Position numbers and translations under genes: made by a program
In this document: one piece after another, positions 27,629 through 36,579 of the stretch
Layout of the letters: the number at the start of each line of letters is the position of its first letter
Numbering within the stretch: position 1 is the first letter of the stretch
The notes under the pieces: generated by a model
Told to the model about the DNA's origin: nothing
The model's database searches: none
The model's input: the letters and a program-made list of their open reading frames with translations, nothing else
Assembly: GCF_000423705.1 (NCBI RefSeq)
Contig: NZ_AUIM01000004.1
Location: 724,587 to 788,586, forward strand
DNA from: Stappia stellulata DSM 5886
Lineage (GTDB): Bacteria > Pseudomonadota > Alphaproteobacteria > Rhizobiales > Stappiaceae
Direction: 5' to 3'
Length of the DNA: 64,000 bases

Positions 27629-27703
27629 GGGCGATTAGCTCAGCGGGAGAGCGTTCCGTTCACACCGGAAAGGTCACTGGTTCAATCCCAGTATCGCCCA
27701 CCA
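27629..27703 (+). tRNA. tRNA-Val(CAC)
   Basis: Acceptor arms GGGCGAT and ATCGCCC pair fully. The D arm is GCTCAGCGGGAGAGC, and the anticodon stem TTCCG/CGGAA carries loop TTCACAC with anticodon CAC. The T arm holds GGTTCAATCC and the CCA end is encoded. It reads GTG valine codons. Confidence 0.95.
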
Positions 27704-27763
27704 TTCCCTTCGACGACCGCAAATACCCTGACCGGACATGCCGGCTCGTTGCCTTCGGGCGCG

Positions 27764-28651
27764 CTACACGGCGGGCACGGGCAAATCGTCCGGCGACGGC
27801 GCACAGCGCCCCTCCCCGATGCAGCGAAGCAGGACACGATAGGCCGCGTGCGTGTGCGGCGCCGCGCTCGCGACCAGGAACGACAGAAGCTCCATGCCCG
27901 TGATCACGTCGCAGACGTAGGCATTGGCGAACGCCTCCGCCGGATGGCCGACGGTCAGCGACGGCCCAATGAGTGGCGGAAGTTCGCGGTAATAGGTGCG
28001 CGCATGCCCGCCGCCGCGCCGCCCGTCGTAGACCGCGCCGATGAAATCCCCGACCTTTGCCAGCGCATAGAGCTGCAGCCGTGCGTCCTCCCGGCAAGCG
28101 GACACGACCGCAGTCGTGCGGCGCAGGCGGATAAAGCCGCCGATCGCCTCCTCCAGCCGCCCGTCCGCCCATGCAACGGCAAAACGCCCCGCCGCGCCGT
28201 CCGCCGGAAGCCATGCCAGAAGCACCGCGCGCGCCGCATCGGGGAATGCGCAAAGCGCCCGCTCGAATTCTCCGCGCCGCGGCCGTCCGAAGTCCGGCTG
28301 CGGGCGCGGCGGCATTGCGGCGCGGTCACGGCGGATTGCCGGCGCCAGCCACAGCGACCTGCCGCCGCGCGGACCGCGCCCGTGGAGGTCGATGGCATGG
28401 CCGATCTCATGGGCGAAAACGCCGACCCACACCTTGCCGTCCACGGTCCGCTCCCAGCGCTGAGGCGCGACGACATAGTGATGCCCGGCCCGATAGGCAC
28501 CGCGGCTTCCGGCAAAGAACTTGCGGCGCACCGGCGGCGTCGCATTGAACGCCCGCACGGCGTCCGGATGCGCGTTGACCGCCAGATCCTTGACGTAGTG
28601 GCGTTCAAACGACGTACGCACCGCGAATCCGGCGGCACAGCCCCCCGACAT
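27764..28651 (-). CDS. Putative zinc metallopeptidase (HEIGH motif, lethal-factor-like fold)
   Basis: A 295-residue protein with FAHEIGHAIDLHG at residues 79-91, the HExxH zinc motif (H81, E82, H85) followed by Asp88. A downstream PAEAFANAY segment (Glu239) could give the third zinc ligand, as in gluzincins and the anthrax lethal factor C-terminal-like families with HEIGHAxD motifs. No signal peptide or membrane helix is evident. The start at 28651 is preceded by GAGGGGG. Substrate and partner are unknown. It lies next to tRNA-Val with no operon partner. Confidence 0.6.
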   Translation of the reverse strand: MSGGCAAGFAVRTSFERHYVKDLAVNAHPDAVRAFNATPPVRRKFFAGSRGAYRAGHHYVVAPQRWERTVDGKVWVGVFAHEIGHAIDLHGRGPRGGRSLWLAPAIRRDRAAMPPRPQPDFGRPRRGEFERALCAFPDAARAVLLAWLPADGAAGRFAVAWADGRLEEAIGGFIRLRRTTAVVSACREDARLQLYALAKVGDFIGAVYDGRRGGGHARTYYRELPPLIGPSLTVGHPAEAFANAYVCDVITGMELLSFLVASAAPHTHAAYRVLLRCIGEGRCAPSPDDLPVPAV

Positions 28652-29170
28652 ACCCCCTCATGCGCCCATGGAAGCGCGCGGTCGCGACAGGCAGCCCGCA
28701 AGCCCTCCCGCCCCGAAACTGCCCGCAGGGGCTTTCCAGGGGCTTGAAGATCGCCGCCATCCCCTTGCGCAACGCCCGTGAACAGAACAAATCCGGCTAC
28801 GGCAAATAGAAGACCGCCGCCACGGCCTCCGGCTTGGTCCTTGCGGAAGGTCGGAGAGATTTTCGGACCAGCCCGGGTCCAGATCCGAAATTCTCAAGGG
28901 CGCGCGCAACCGATACGCATTTCCCCGGAGCGGCCCGAGAACCGGACACACCGATGGATCGAATGTGCGATTTCGAAGTTCCGGTGTGGAAATACGTGAC
29001 ATGAAAAACAATTTCTCAATAAAAAACCGATGTTGCATATATACAAAAATTAGATACATGACGGGGCATGTATTGCCTTGAATTTTATTTGACAGCCCCA
29101 ACGGCGAGGCACAGACTGAACGAAAATATAATGGGAATCCTTCCGGGCCATCTTGAAGCGGGCAAAAAAC
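28652..29170. promoter_or_regulatory. AT-rich divergent region upstream of the GlxA-type regulator
   Basis: No gene is seen. Bases 28990-29130 are strikingly AT-rich for this window and include a perfect inverted repeat ATACATG/CATGTAT with a six-base spacer (29054-29073), plus TTGACA at about 29090 and a TATAAT at about 29127 that are too far apart to be one promoter. Likely control DNA for the regulator downstream. Confidence 0.4.
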
Positions 29171-30208
29171 ATGTCGGCAGCGAACAACAGCGAAATCCAG
29201 CGGGTCGCGATCATCCTTCTCGACCAGTTTTCCCTCATTGCCTACACGTCGACGATTGAACCGATACGTCTGGCCAACCGGGTTCTGGGGCAGCAGTACT
29301 ACTCCTGGAAAACATATTCGCTGGATGGCGCCGGGGTCGAGGCAAGCAACGGCTGCACCGTGTCGGTCGATGGCGGCATCGCGGATCTCGACGACGCCGA
29401 CATCACGCTGATCTGTTCGGGCGTCGACGTCGAGCGCACGCCGCTGCCGCGCGAACTCGGAACACGGCTGCGAAAACTGAACTCCCGCGGGCGTACCTAT
29501 GGTGCGATCTGTACGGGCGCCTTTGTGCTTGCCCGTTTCAACCTGCTCGACGGCCGCCGCTGCACGATCCACTGGGAGAACCTGCGTTCGTTCCGCGAGG
29601 AATTCCCGGATATCGAGGTGTCAGGGGATCTTTTTGCCATCGACCGCAATTGCATCACCTGCGCCGGCGGGATGGCCGCGCTCGACATGATGCTGCGGGT
29701 GATCGCGATCCAGCACGGCGCCTATCTGGCGCATGAGGTCGCCGAGGTGGCGCTGTACCAGAACATGCGCTCCGGCGAGAGCGCGCAACGCCACGACCTG
29801 GAAAGCCGCACGGGCATCTCCAACATCAAGATCCTCGACGCGATCCGGATCATGGACCTGCACATCGAGGATCCTTTGTCGTGCCAGCAGCTCGCCATGA
29901 CGGTGAGCCTCAGCCCCCGGCAACTCGAGCGGCTTTTCCGCAGGCACTTCGACTGCACGCCCGGTCAGTATTACCTGAAGCTGCGTCTGGAAACCGCCCG
30001 CGACCTGTTGCGCCGCACCAACCGCGCGGTGCTGGACGTCGCCATCGCCTGCGGGTTCGCCTCGACCTCGCATTTCACCAAATGCTACCGGGAGCGCTAC
30101 AATTGTACCCCGACGGAAGAACGCCAGTCCTATTTCTGGGCGCAAGGCGGACGCAAGATGCCGTCCCGGGCCGCCATCGTCCCGGCGCAGGCGCTCACCG
30201 CGCCCTGA
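29171..30208 (+). CDS. GlxA/GbdR-family AraC-type regulator with DJ-1/PfpI-like domain
   Basis: A 345-residue regulator. Residues about 10-180 form a DJ-1/PfpI-like (type 1 glutamine amidotransferase-like) ligand domain, seen in RVAIILLDQFSLIAYTSTIEP and the elbow YGAICTGAFVLARFNLLDGRRCTIHW. The C-terminal third is an AraC helix-turn-helix pair (PLSCQQLAMTVSLSPRQLERLFRRHF and VLDVAIACGFASTSHFTKCYRERY). Related proteins activate genes for glycine betaine, carnitine or arginine catabolism, but no such genes adjoin it. The ribosome site is weak; the start could also be upstream at 29153 with a non-ATG codon. Confidence 0.85.
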   Translation: MSAANNSEIQRVAIILLDQFSLIAYTSTIEPIRLANRVLGQQYYSWKTYSLDGAGVEASNGCTVSVDGGIADLDDADITLICSGVDVERTPLPRELGTRLRKLNSRGRTYGAICTGAFVLARFNLLDGRRCTIHWENLRSFREEFPDIEVSGDLFAIDRNCITCAGGMAALDMMLRVIAIQHGAYLAHEVAEVALYQNMRSGESAQRHDLESRTGISNIKILDAIRIMDLHIEDPLSCQQLAMTVSLSPRQLERLFRRHFDCTPGQYYLKLRLETARDLLRRTNRAVLDVAIACGFASTSHFTKCYRERYNCTPTEERQSYFWAQGGRKMPSRAAIVPAQALTAP

Positions 30209-30236
30209 CCGGCACAAGCCGCGACACGACACCGCG

Positions 30237-30262
30237 CTGCCGGGCTGGAGCGAGCCCGGCAG
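30237..30262. terminator. GC-rich hairpin after the GlxA-type regulator
   Basis: CTGCCGGGCT and AGCCCGGCAG form a perfect 10-base stem with a six-base loop, 28 bases after the regulator stop. No T-run follows, so it may be an mRNA 3-prime end or a weak terminator. Confidence 0.4.
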
Positions 30263-30306
30263 TGCGGTGTCGTTCGTCAGGGGCAGTGCGGTGTCGTTCG
30301 TCAGGG
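30259..30306. repeat. Perfect tandem duplication of 24 bases
   Basis: Two adjacent identical 24-base units (30259-30282 and 30283-30306) beginning GCAGTGCGGTG. The first unit overlaps the right arm of the hairpin at 30237-30262. It looks like a recent slippage or duplication in noncoding DNA. Confidence 0.8.
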
Positions 30307-30448
30307 TATGGGGACGCAGGCCTGATGCCGGACAGGTGAAGCGGATCGTTAAAATTCGACCGGCGCAGATTACCCGGAATTTCCCTAACGTCGAAGATCA
30401 ACAAACATTCCGGAAGAATTAGCTCCCTATTTACCTGACTCAACGTAA

Positions 30449-30472
30449 GTGACCTAAAAAGGAATTGGTCAC
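30449..30472 (+). promoter_or_regulatory. Inverted repeat enclosing the kinase ribosome-binding site
   Basis: GTGACC (30449-30454) and GGTCAC (30467-30472) are perfect inverted arms. The 12-base loop holds the AAGGA ribosome site, and the start ATG follows the right arm directly. The hairpin could tune translation of the histidine kinase, or the repeat could be a DNA operator. Confidence 0.45.
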
Positions 30473-32080
30473 ATGCGTCATCATGTTGCTAACCAAGGCA
30501 CGGTGTACCCCGTCCTGCATCACCTTCTTGACAGCGTGCACCAAGGCGTCACGGTCTTCGATGCGGATCTGCGTCTGGTCATCGCCAACAACACGGCGTT
30601 GGGAATGCTCGGCATTCCCGACGAGATGCTCGCGGGCATGCCGACAATGGAAGACCTGTTCCGCTTCAACGCCGAACGCGGCGACTACGGTCCCGGCGAC
30701 CGGGAGCAGCAGGTCCGCAGCCGTCTCGAACTGGCCGCGCAGCGCCAAGCTCACGACTTCGAGCGCACCCGCCCGGACGGGACGGTCCTGCGCGTCCAGG
30801 GCACGCCGATGGAGGATGGCGGTTTCGTCACCATCTATTCCGACATTACCGAGCTCAGGCGCCAGGAACGGGACCTCGCCGATGCACGGGACCGGCTCGA
30901 GGAGCGTCTGGAAGCCCGCACGGCCGAGCTGCGCAAGGGCCACGACATGCTTGTCAACGCGGTCAATGCGGTGCGTGACGGACTGGTCATCGTCGGTTGC
31001 GACGGGCGCATCGTCCTCGCCAACGAGACCTTCGAGCGCCTGTTTCCCTATCGCGAGGATTTCGGTCGCCAAGACGCCGAAATCCTCCCGGTCCTGAGCC
31101 GTTACGGTCCCGCGGGACTGGTCGAGGCACTCGAGGGGCTGGACCAGGATCCGGAGATTCCAAGCGAGTTCCGCTTCGGCCAGGCCGTCTGGTATCGGGT
31201 CAGCTGTCGGCCCACCGGAGACGACGGAACGGTAACCTACAAGTTCACCGACATCACCACCTTCAAGAAGCAGCACCGCACCTTGCAGCGGCACACCGAC
31301 AAGCTGGTGAAAATGCTGCGCCACGAACAGGAAATCAACGAGATGCAACGCGAGTTCGTGTCGATGGCATCGCACGAATTCCGCACACCGCTTGCAATCA
31401 TCGACAGCAATGCCCAGCGCCTCCTGCGCCGGTTGCAGGCGGCGCTGGCCCGCGGCGACGGACAGCCGCTCGATCCCGGCATCCTGGTGGAACGGCTCGG
31501 CCACATCCGCGAATCCGTCGAACGGATGCAATATCTGATCAACCGCTTCCTGCGCTTTTCGAAAGGCGAATCGGGTGCACTCGAGATCGAGCCCGTCGAC
31601 ACGCTGCTGCACGCGCTCGTCGAGGCCGTCTGCACGCGTCACACGCAGGTCTGCACCACGCATCAGATCGATGTCGATCTCTCCGGCCTGCCCGAAACCT
31701 CGCGCATCGACGCAAGCCTCATTGAACAGTCTCTCGACAACATCGTGTCGAACGCAATCAAGTATTCGCCCGGCGGCGGCCCGATAAAGGTGCGCGGTGG
31801 CGCCAACGGCCGGCACGCCGTCATCAGCGTCACCGATCGCGGTGTCGGCATCCCGACCTCCGAGATCCCGAAAATCTGCAATCGCTACTATCGCGCGACA
31901 ACCGCAAGCGGCATCGCCGGCACCGGGATCGGATTGCACATGGCCAACATGATCGTCACCGAACACGGCGGGAAACTGGTGGTCTCCAGCACCGTCGGAA
32001 ACGGCACGACCGTGGAGGTCCACCTCCCCGACCCGCGGAACGAAATGGCACTCTCAAGTTCGAGCAAGGCGGCATCATGA
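30473..32080 (+). CDS. PAS-domain sensor histidine kinase
   Basis: A 535-residue soluble kinase without membrane helices. Two PAS domains (residues about 10-125 with VTVFDADLRLVIANNTALGML, and about 165-265 with GLVIVGCDGRIVLANETFERLF) are joined by a coiled coil. The dimerisation helix carries the phospho-His in ASHEFRTPLAIIDSNAQRLL. The ATPase domain shows the N box (QSLDNIVSNAIKYSP), G1 (VTDRGVGIP) and G2 (GTGIGLHMAN). It overlaps the response regulator by four bases (ATGA), so the two are partners. The signal is unknown; cytosolic PAS domains suggest redox, oxygen or a small ligand. Confidence 0.93.
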   Translation: MRHHVANQGTVYPVLHHLLDSVHQGVTVFDADLRLVIANNTALGMLGIPDEMLAGMPTMEDLFRFNAERGDYGPGDREQQVRSRLELAAQRQAHDFERTRPDGTVLRVQGTPMEDGGFVTIYSDITELRRQERDLADARDRLEERLEARTAELRKGHDMLVNAVNAVRDGLVIVGCDGRIVLANETFERLFPYREDFGRQDAEILPVLSRYGPAGLVEALEGLDQDPEIPSEFRFGQAVWYRVSCRPTGDDGTVTYKFTDITTFKKQHRTLQRHTDKLVKMLRHEQEINEMQREFVSMASHEFRTPLAIIDSNAQRLLRRLQAALARGDGQPLDPGILVERLGHIRESVERMQYLINRFLRFSKGESGALEIEPVDTLLHALVEAVCTRHTQVCTTHQIDVDLSGLPETSRIDASLIEQSLDNIVSNAIKYSPGGGPIKVRGGANGRHAVISVTDRGVGIPTSEIPKICNRYYRATTASGIAGTGIGLHMANMIVTEHGGKLVVSSTVGNGTTVEVHLPDPRNEMALSSSSKAAS

Positions 32081-32895
32081 ACACAAAAACGATTCTTTGT
32101 ATTGAGGACGAACCCCTCCTGCTCAAGGACATCAAGGAGGAGCTCGAGGATGCGGGTTACAAGGTCGTCACTGCAAGCAACGGCAAGGAAGGGCTGGACG
32201 CCCTCATCCAGAGCAAGCCGGATCTCATCCTGTGCGATGTGATGATGCCGGTCATGAACGGCCCTGACCTGCTCGACCGCGTGCGCAAGGACCATCCGGA
32301 ATTCACCGGCGTGCCCTTCATCTTCCTGACCGCGCTCGCCACCCGCGAGAACATCATCAAGGGCAAACGCCTGGGGGCCGACGACTATCTGACCAAACCG
32401 ATCGACTACGACATGTTGCTGGCCACCGTCGAGACCCGGCTGAAGGAGGTCGAACGCATCAGCAACGCCCACAAGCAGCAACTCTGCAAGATCGAGCAGG
32501 CGGTGCGCCGGATGACCCGCTCCAGGGGACCGCTCGAGATCGTCATCGTCAGTTCCAATCCGAAGATCACCGAACCGATCCGCTCCGCCCTCGACGAACT
32601 CGGCTGCAAGGTCACCCTGGTGCCGCAGGAGGGCCTGGCGAAACGGCCGCAGGGCCTGACGTCCGCCGATATCGTCCTGCTGGTCTACAGCAAGGTGGTG
32701 CATTATTTTCTGGAAAACCTGACGAAACCCGGCGGCGCCCCTCACCGCGGGAAAATCGTGGTGCTCGCCCCGCCGCAACTCCCGGACGGCACGCGCAGCG
32801 GTCTGGTCGAGACCGGCGTCGATGACTTTCTGGAGTATCCCTATCGCCCTGTCGACGTCTTCAAGCTGCTGATGGCCGGGCGTCAACCGGCCTGA
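32077..32895 (+). CDS. Response regulator with N-terminal receiver and degenerate second receiver-like domain
   Basis: A 272-residue protein without a DNA-binding domain. Residues 1-125 are a full receiver: acidic pocket IEDEP, phospho-acceptor Asp in LILCDVMMPVMNG, Thr in FIFLTALA and Lys in DDYLTKPID. A helical linker follows. Residues about 150-270 show the same beta-alpha layout (LEIVIVSSNPKITEPIRSAL, ADIVLLVY, KIVVLAPP, VDDFLEYPYRPVDVF) but lack the acceptor Asp and Lys, so this looks like a pseudo-receiver. Output is probably by protein contact. It is coupled to the kinase upstream. Confidence 0.85.
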   Translation: MNTKTILCIEDEPLLLKDIKEELEDAGYKVVTASNGKEGLDALIQSKPDLILCDVMMPVMNGPDLLDRVRKDHPEFTGVPFIFLTALATRENIIKGKRLGADDYLTKPIDYDMLLATVETRLKEVERISNAHKQQLCKIEQAVRRMTRSRGPLEIVIVSSNPKITEPIRSALDELGCKVTLVPQEGLAKRPQGLTSADIVLLVYSKVVHYFLENLTKPGGAPHRGKIVVLAPPQLPDGTRSGLVETGVDDFLEYPYRPVDVFKLLMAGRQPA

Positions 32896-32947
32896 TCCGA
32901 TCGCCGGCGCTCGGGAAACCGCCTTCCGGGAGCCTCCCCCATGACCG

Positions 32948-32985
32948 GAAACGGGCGGCGCCGATGCACCGGCGCCGCCCGTTTC
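32948..32985. terminator. Bidirectional hairpin between the response regulator and aapP
   Basis: A perfect 16-base stem (GAAACGGGCGGCGCCG and its complement) with a six-base loop, placed between two convergent genes. No long T-run follows on either strand, but the stem begins with AAA and ends TTTC, so it could end both transcripts. Confidence 0.65.
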
Positions 32986-33060
32986 ACCTGTCCACCCCCG
33001 CCGTCGTCGCGCGCTTGCGGCACGCAGCCGTCGATATGGGGACCGCCGCCCGCCCGCTCC

Positions 33061-33849
33061 TCAGTGCAGGATCTGGCTGAGGAACAGCTTGGTGCGTTCG
33101 TGCTGCGGATTTGTAAAGAACTGCTCCGGCTCGTTCTGTTCCACGATCATGCCCGCGTCCATGAAGATCACCCGGTTGGCGACCTGGCGCGCGAAGCCCA
33201 TCTCGTGGGTCACGCACAACATGGTCATGCCTTCCTCGGCAAGGCTCACCATGACATCGAGCACTTCCTTGATCATCTCCGGATCGAGCGCCGAGGTCGG
33301 CTCGTCGAACAGCATGATCTTCGGGCTCATGCACAGCGAACGGGCGATCGCCACGCGCTGCTGCTGGCCGCCGGAAAGCTGGCCGGGGTACTTGCTCGCC
33401 TGCTCGGGGATCTTGACCCGCTCCAGATAGTGCATCGCGATTTCCTCGGCCTTGGCCTTGGGCATCTTGCGCACCCAGATCGGCGCGAGCGTGCAATTCT
33501 CCAGGATCGTGAGATGCGGAAAGAGATTGAAGTGCTGGAAGCACATGCCGACCTCGCGGCGGATCTCGTCGATCTTCTTGAGGTCGTCGGTCAGTTCGAT
33601 CCCGTCAACCGCGATCAGACCCTTCTGGTGCTCCTCGAGCCGGTTGATGCAGCGGATCATCGTCGACTTGCCGGAGCCGGACGGCCCGCAGATCACGATG
33701 CGCTCGCCGCGCATGACCTTGAGGTTGATGTCGCGCAGCACGTGGAAATCCCCGTACCACTTGTTCATGTCCTTGATTTCGATGGCGACGTCGGTGTCCG
33801 AGATATGCATCGTCGGACGGGTGACGGCGGCGGCTGCAGTGTCGGTCAT
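33061..33849 (-). CDS. aapP: General L-amino acid ABC transporter ATPase AapP
   Basis: A 262-residue polar amino-acid ABC ATPase. Walker [12 protein letters not shown]-loop [16 protein letters not shown], signature LSGGQQQR, Walker [14 protein letters not shown] and switch VTHEMGFAR are intact. The start at 33849 has GGAG ten bases upstream; the longer frame to 34056 overlaps aapM. It is the last gene of aapJQMP and energises the AapQ/AapM pore. Confidence 0.94.
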   Translation of the reverse strand: MTDTAAAAVTRPTMHISDTDVAIEIKDMNKWYGDFHVLRDINLKVMRGERIVICGPSGSGKSTMIRCINRLEEHQKGLIAVDGIELTDDLKKIDEIRREVGMCFQHFNLFPHLTILENCTLAPIWVRKMPKAKAEEIAMHYLERVKIPEQASKYPGQLSGGQQQRVAIARSLCMSPKIMLFDEPTSALDPEMIKEVLDVMVSLAEEGMTMLCVTHEMGFARQVANRVIFMDAGMIVEQNEPEQFFTNPQHERTKLFLSQILH

Positions 33850-33919
33850 GTCTAGTTGCTCCAAACCTGAATAAGCAAGGCGAAGTGGCGTGGAATGCCG
33901 GTCGGCGAACGGACACGCG

Positions 33920-35221
33920 CTAACGCGCGTGCCCTCTGTGCAGCCGCCGCTCCATGTACATGGAGTAGCGCGACATGCCGAAACAGAAGATCCAGAACAC
34001 GAAGGCCGCGAAGATGAAGCCCGTGGCCGGCGTGTTCGGCGACGCCCAGTTCGCATCCGAGAAGTTCAGCGTCACGATGCCCAGCAGGTCGAACAGGCCG
34101 ATGATGAGCACCAGGCTGGTGTCCTTGAACAGGCCGATGAAGGTGTTCACGATGCCCGGGATCACCAGCTTCAGTGCCTGCGGCAGAATGATCAGGCGCA
34201 TGCCCTGCGAATAGGACAGCCCCATCGCGTCGGCGGCTTCGTATTGTCCCTTGGAAATCGCCTGAAGACCGCCGCGCACCACTTCCGCCATATAGGCGGA
34301 GGCAAAGAGCGCGACGCCGATCAACGCCCGCAGAAGCTTGTCGAAGTTGACGCCGTCCGGCAGGAACAACGGCAGCATCACCGAGGACATAAACAGCACG
34401 GTGATCAGCGGCACGCCGCGCCAGAATTCGATGAAGATCACCGAGATCAGCCGGACGGCCGGAAGATGCGACCTGCGCCCGAGCGCCAGAACGATGCCGA
34501 CGGGGAAGGAGGCGACGATGCCGACAATGGCAACGACCAGAGTCACCAGCAATCCGCCCCAGAGCTGGGTCTCGACATACACAAGTCCGAAGTCGAAGGC
34601 CGCGATGGCGAAGACCAATGCCACCGCGGCAACGCCAAGGCCGACCCCGATCAGAGGTCTCGCCAGCGGCAGCTTCGCGTTGATGCAGACCGCTGCGACA
34701 ATGGCGAGCAGCCCGCCCGAAAGCGTCGCATAGCTGACCCAGAAACCGGCCGAGATGTCGACATTGCCACCGGTCAGCAGCACGAAGCCGGCGATCGGGA
34801 AGACCACGATCAGATAAAGCACCGTCTCGCGCTTGAACGGAACCTGCGGGATGGCGGCGGGAACCAGTCCCGCGATCAGCAGGATCCCCGTGAGATCGAC
34901 CCGCCAGCGCTCCTCGAACGGATAGCGGCCGTACATGAACTGGCCGAACTTCGCGTTGACGAAAGCCCAGCAGGCGCCCGCCCCTTCCACGACGCAGGCA
35001 TCCCGGCTGTCACCGGTGTAGACCGCGTCGATGAACAGCCAGTTGATCACCGGCGGCACGATCAAGGCCAGAATGGCGATGCCGACAATCGTCAGGATGG
35101 AATTTGCGACGGAATCGAACAGATTGTCGCGCATCCAGCCAACGGCACCCGTTTTTGTCGAAGGCGGCGCGTATTGCGGCGCGTCCTCGGTGCGCACATA
35201 GGCGACTGAACCCGTATCCAT
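33920..35221 (-). CDS. aapM: General L-amino acid ABC transporter permease AapM
   Basis: A 433-residue permease, longer than most HisM-type subunits because of an N-terminal extension with extra helices, as in AapM. The ABC-contacting EAA loop reads [37 protein letters not shown]. The start at 35221 follows the aapQ stop by five bases, preceded by TAAGG. AapJQMP imports many L-amino acids in rhizobia and can also mediate efflux. Confidence 0.93.
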   Translation of the reverse strand: MDTGSVAYVRTEDAPQYAPPSTKTGAVGWMRDNLFDSVANSILTIVGIAILALIVPPVINWLFIDAVYTGDSRDACVVEGAGACWAFVNAKFGQFMYGRYPFEERWRVDLTGILLIAGLVPAAIPQVPFKRETVLYLIVVFPIAGFVLLTGGNVDISAGFWVSYATLSGGLLAIVAAVCINAKLPLARPLIGVGLGVAAVALVFAIAAFDFGLVYVETQLWGGLLVTLVVAIVGIVASFPVGIVLALGRRSHLPAVRLISVIFIEFWRGVPLITVLFMSSVMLPLFLPDGVNFDKLLRALIGVALFASAYMAEVVRGGLQAISKGQYEAADAMGLSYSQGMRLIILPQALKLVIPGIVNTFIGLFKDTSLVLIIGLFDLLGIVTLNFSDANWASPNTPATGFIFAAFVFWIFCFGMSRYSMYMERRLHRGHAR

Positions 35222-35226
35222 CGCCC

Positions 35227-36429
35227 TTACCTCTCCACCAGCGCCACACGGCGGTTGTACCAATTCATGAAGGCCGACGTGGACAGCGAGATCGTCAGAT
35301 AGACAAGCATGGTGATGATGATCACCTCGACCGCCTGGCCCGTCTGGTTAAGCACTGTCCCGGCGAAGACCGCGACGATGTCGGGATAGCCGATCGCCAC
35401 CGCCAGCGACGAGTTCTTCGTCAGGTTCAGATACTGGCTGGTCAGCGGCGGGATGATCACCCGCATCGCCTGCGGAATCACAACGAGCTGCAGCGTGCGC
35501 CGGGGACGGATGCCGAGCGAAAAGGCGGCTTCCGTCTGGCCGTGGGAGACGGCGAGAATGCCCGCGCGCACAATTTCCGCGATGAAGGCGGCCGTGTAGA
35601 GCGACAGGCCGAGAAGCAATGCCATGAACTCGGGATTGACGACGGTGCCTCCGGCGAAGTTGAAGCCCTTCAGCTCCGCATAGGAGAGATCGACGGGCAT
35701 GCCGGTGACGAAGAAGGTCAACAGCGGCAGCAGGACGATCAGGGCGATGCCGACCAGAAGGCTGGGAAACTGCTTGCCGGTCGCGAGCTGGCGTTTGCGC
35801 GCCCAGCGCCAAATGCCGTAGGCGCCGGCGATCGCGGAGAGGATCGCATAGCCGATCAGTCCGCTTCCCGGCTGTCCGATCACCTCGGGGAGGATGAGGC
35901 CGCGGTTGTTGAGAAACACGCCCGAGACCGGCTCCAGGGACTGGCGCGGCGACGGCAGGACCGACAGCACCGCCTTGTACCAGAACAGCAGCTGCAGCAG
36001 CAGCGGAACGTTGCGCAGGATCTCGACGTAGAGCTGCGCAAGCTGGCGGATCACGAAGTTCTTGGAAAGCCGCGCCACGCCGACAATGAAGCCGATCACC
36101 GTCGCGATGAGAATGCCGATCGATGCCACCAGCAGGGTGTTCACGAGGCCGACAAGAAAGGCCCTGAAATACGTGCTGTCGTTCGTATAGGGCACGAGCG
36201 TCTGCGAAATGTCGAAGCCGGCACGTTCGGAAAAGAAGCCGAGGCCGGAGGCGATGCCGGCCCGTTCGAGATTGGTCTTTGCATTATAGGCAAAGAATGC
36301 AACCACCCCAAGAAGGGCGGCGACGACGAGCAACTGGAAGATCATCCCGCGCACCCGCGGGTTGTAGAACCAGGATGTCCCAGCTTCGTCGCCCGCATGC
36401 TCGCCCGTGGCAGAGCTCACAGGTGTCAT
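35227..36429 (-). CDS. aapQ: General L-amino acid ABC transporter permease AapQ
   Basis: A 400-residue permease. The N-terminus ([19 protein letters not shown]) is characteristic of AapQ/BztB, followed by about eight helices. The EAA loop reads [39 protein letters not shown]. It pairs with AapM. A 150-base gap with strong hairpins separates it from aapJ. Confidence 0.94.
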   Translation of the reverse strand: MTPVSSATGEHAGDEAGTSWFYNPRVRGMIFQLLVVAALLGVVAFFAYNAKTNLERAGIASGLGFFSERAGFDISQTLVPYTNDSTYFRAFLVGLVNTLLVASIGILIATVIGFIVGVARLSKNFVIRQLAQLYVEILRNVPLLLQLLFWYKAVLSVLPSPRQSLEPVSGVFLNNRGLILPEVIGQPGSGLIGYAILSAIAGAYGIWRWARKRQLATGKQFPSLLVGIALIVLLPLLTFFVTGMPVDLSYAELKGFNFAGGTVVNPEFMALLLGLSLYTAAFIAEIVRAGILAVSHGQTEAAFSLGIRPRRTLQLVVIPQAMRVIIPPLTSQYLNLTKNSSLAVAIGYPDIVAVFAGTVLNQTGQAVEVIIITMLVYLTISLSTSAFMNWYNRRVALVER

Positions 36430-36538
36430 GTCAGACTGTATCCCCTCGCCCGAACCGGTCTGTCACCGGCCCGATACTCCCGCCCGTTTTCGGGCGTTTA
36501 TGGCCTGATTTTTCAGGTTTCCGGAAAGTGATGCAAAT

Positions 36539-36563
36539 GGACCCGGCGCCAGGCGCCGGGTCC
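36539..36563 (-). other. Hairpin between aapJ and aapQ
   Basis: Arms of 12 bases (GGACCCGGCGCC and its exact complement) are separated by one base, so the real loop will be slightly larger. No T-run follows on the coding strand. A smaller hairpin, CGCCCG/CGGGCG with a four-base loop, lies at 36481-36496. Such structures after a binding-protein gene usually protect the upstream mRNA and lower downstream expression, fitting a high AapJ to AapQMP ratio. Confidence 0.6.
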
Positions 36564-36579
36564 GGATCGTAAGCCGTGA

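Noticed and set aside
33890-35209. 439-codon plus-strand frame over aapM
   Set aside because: Charged low-complexity translation opposite an intact permease gene.
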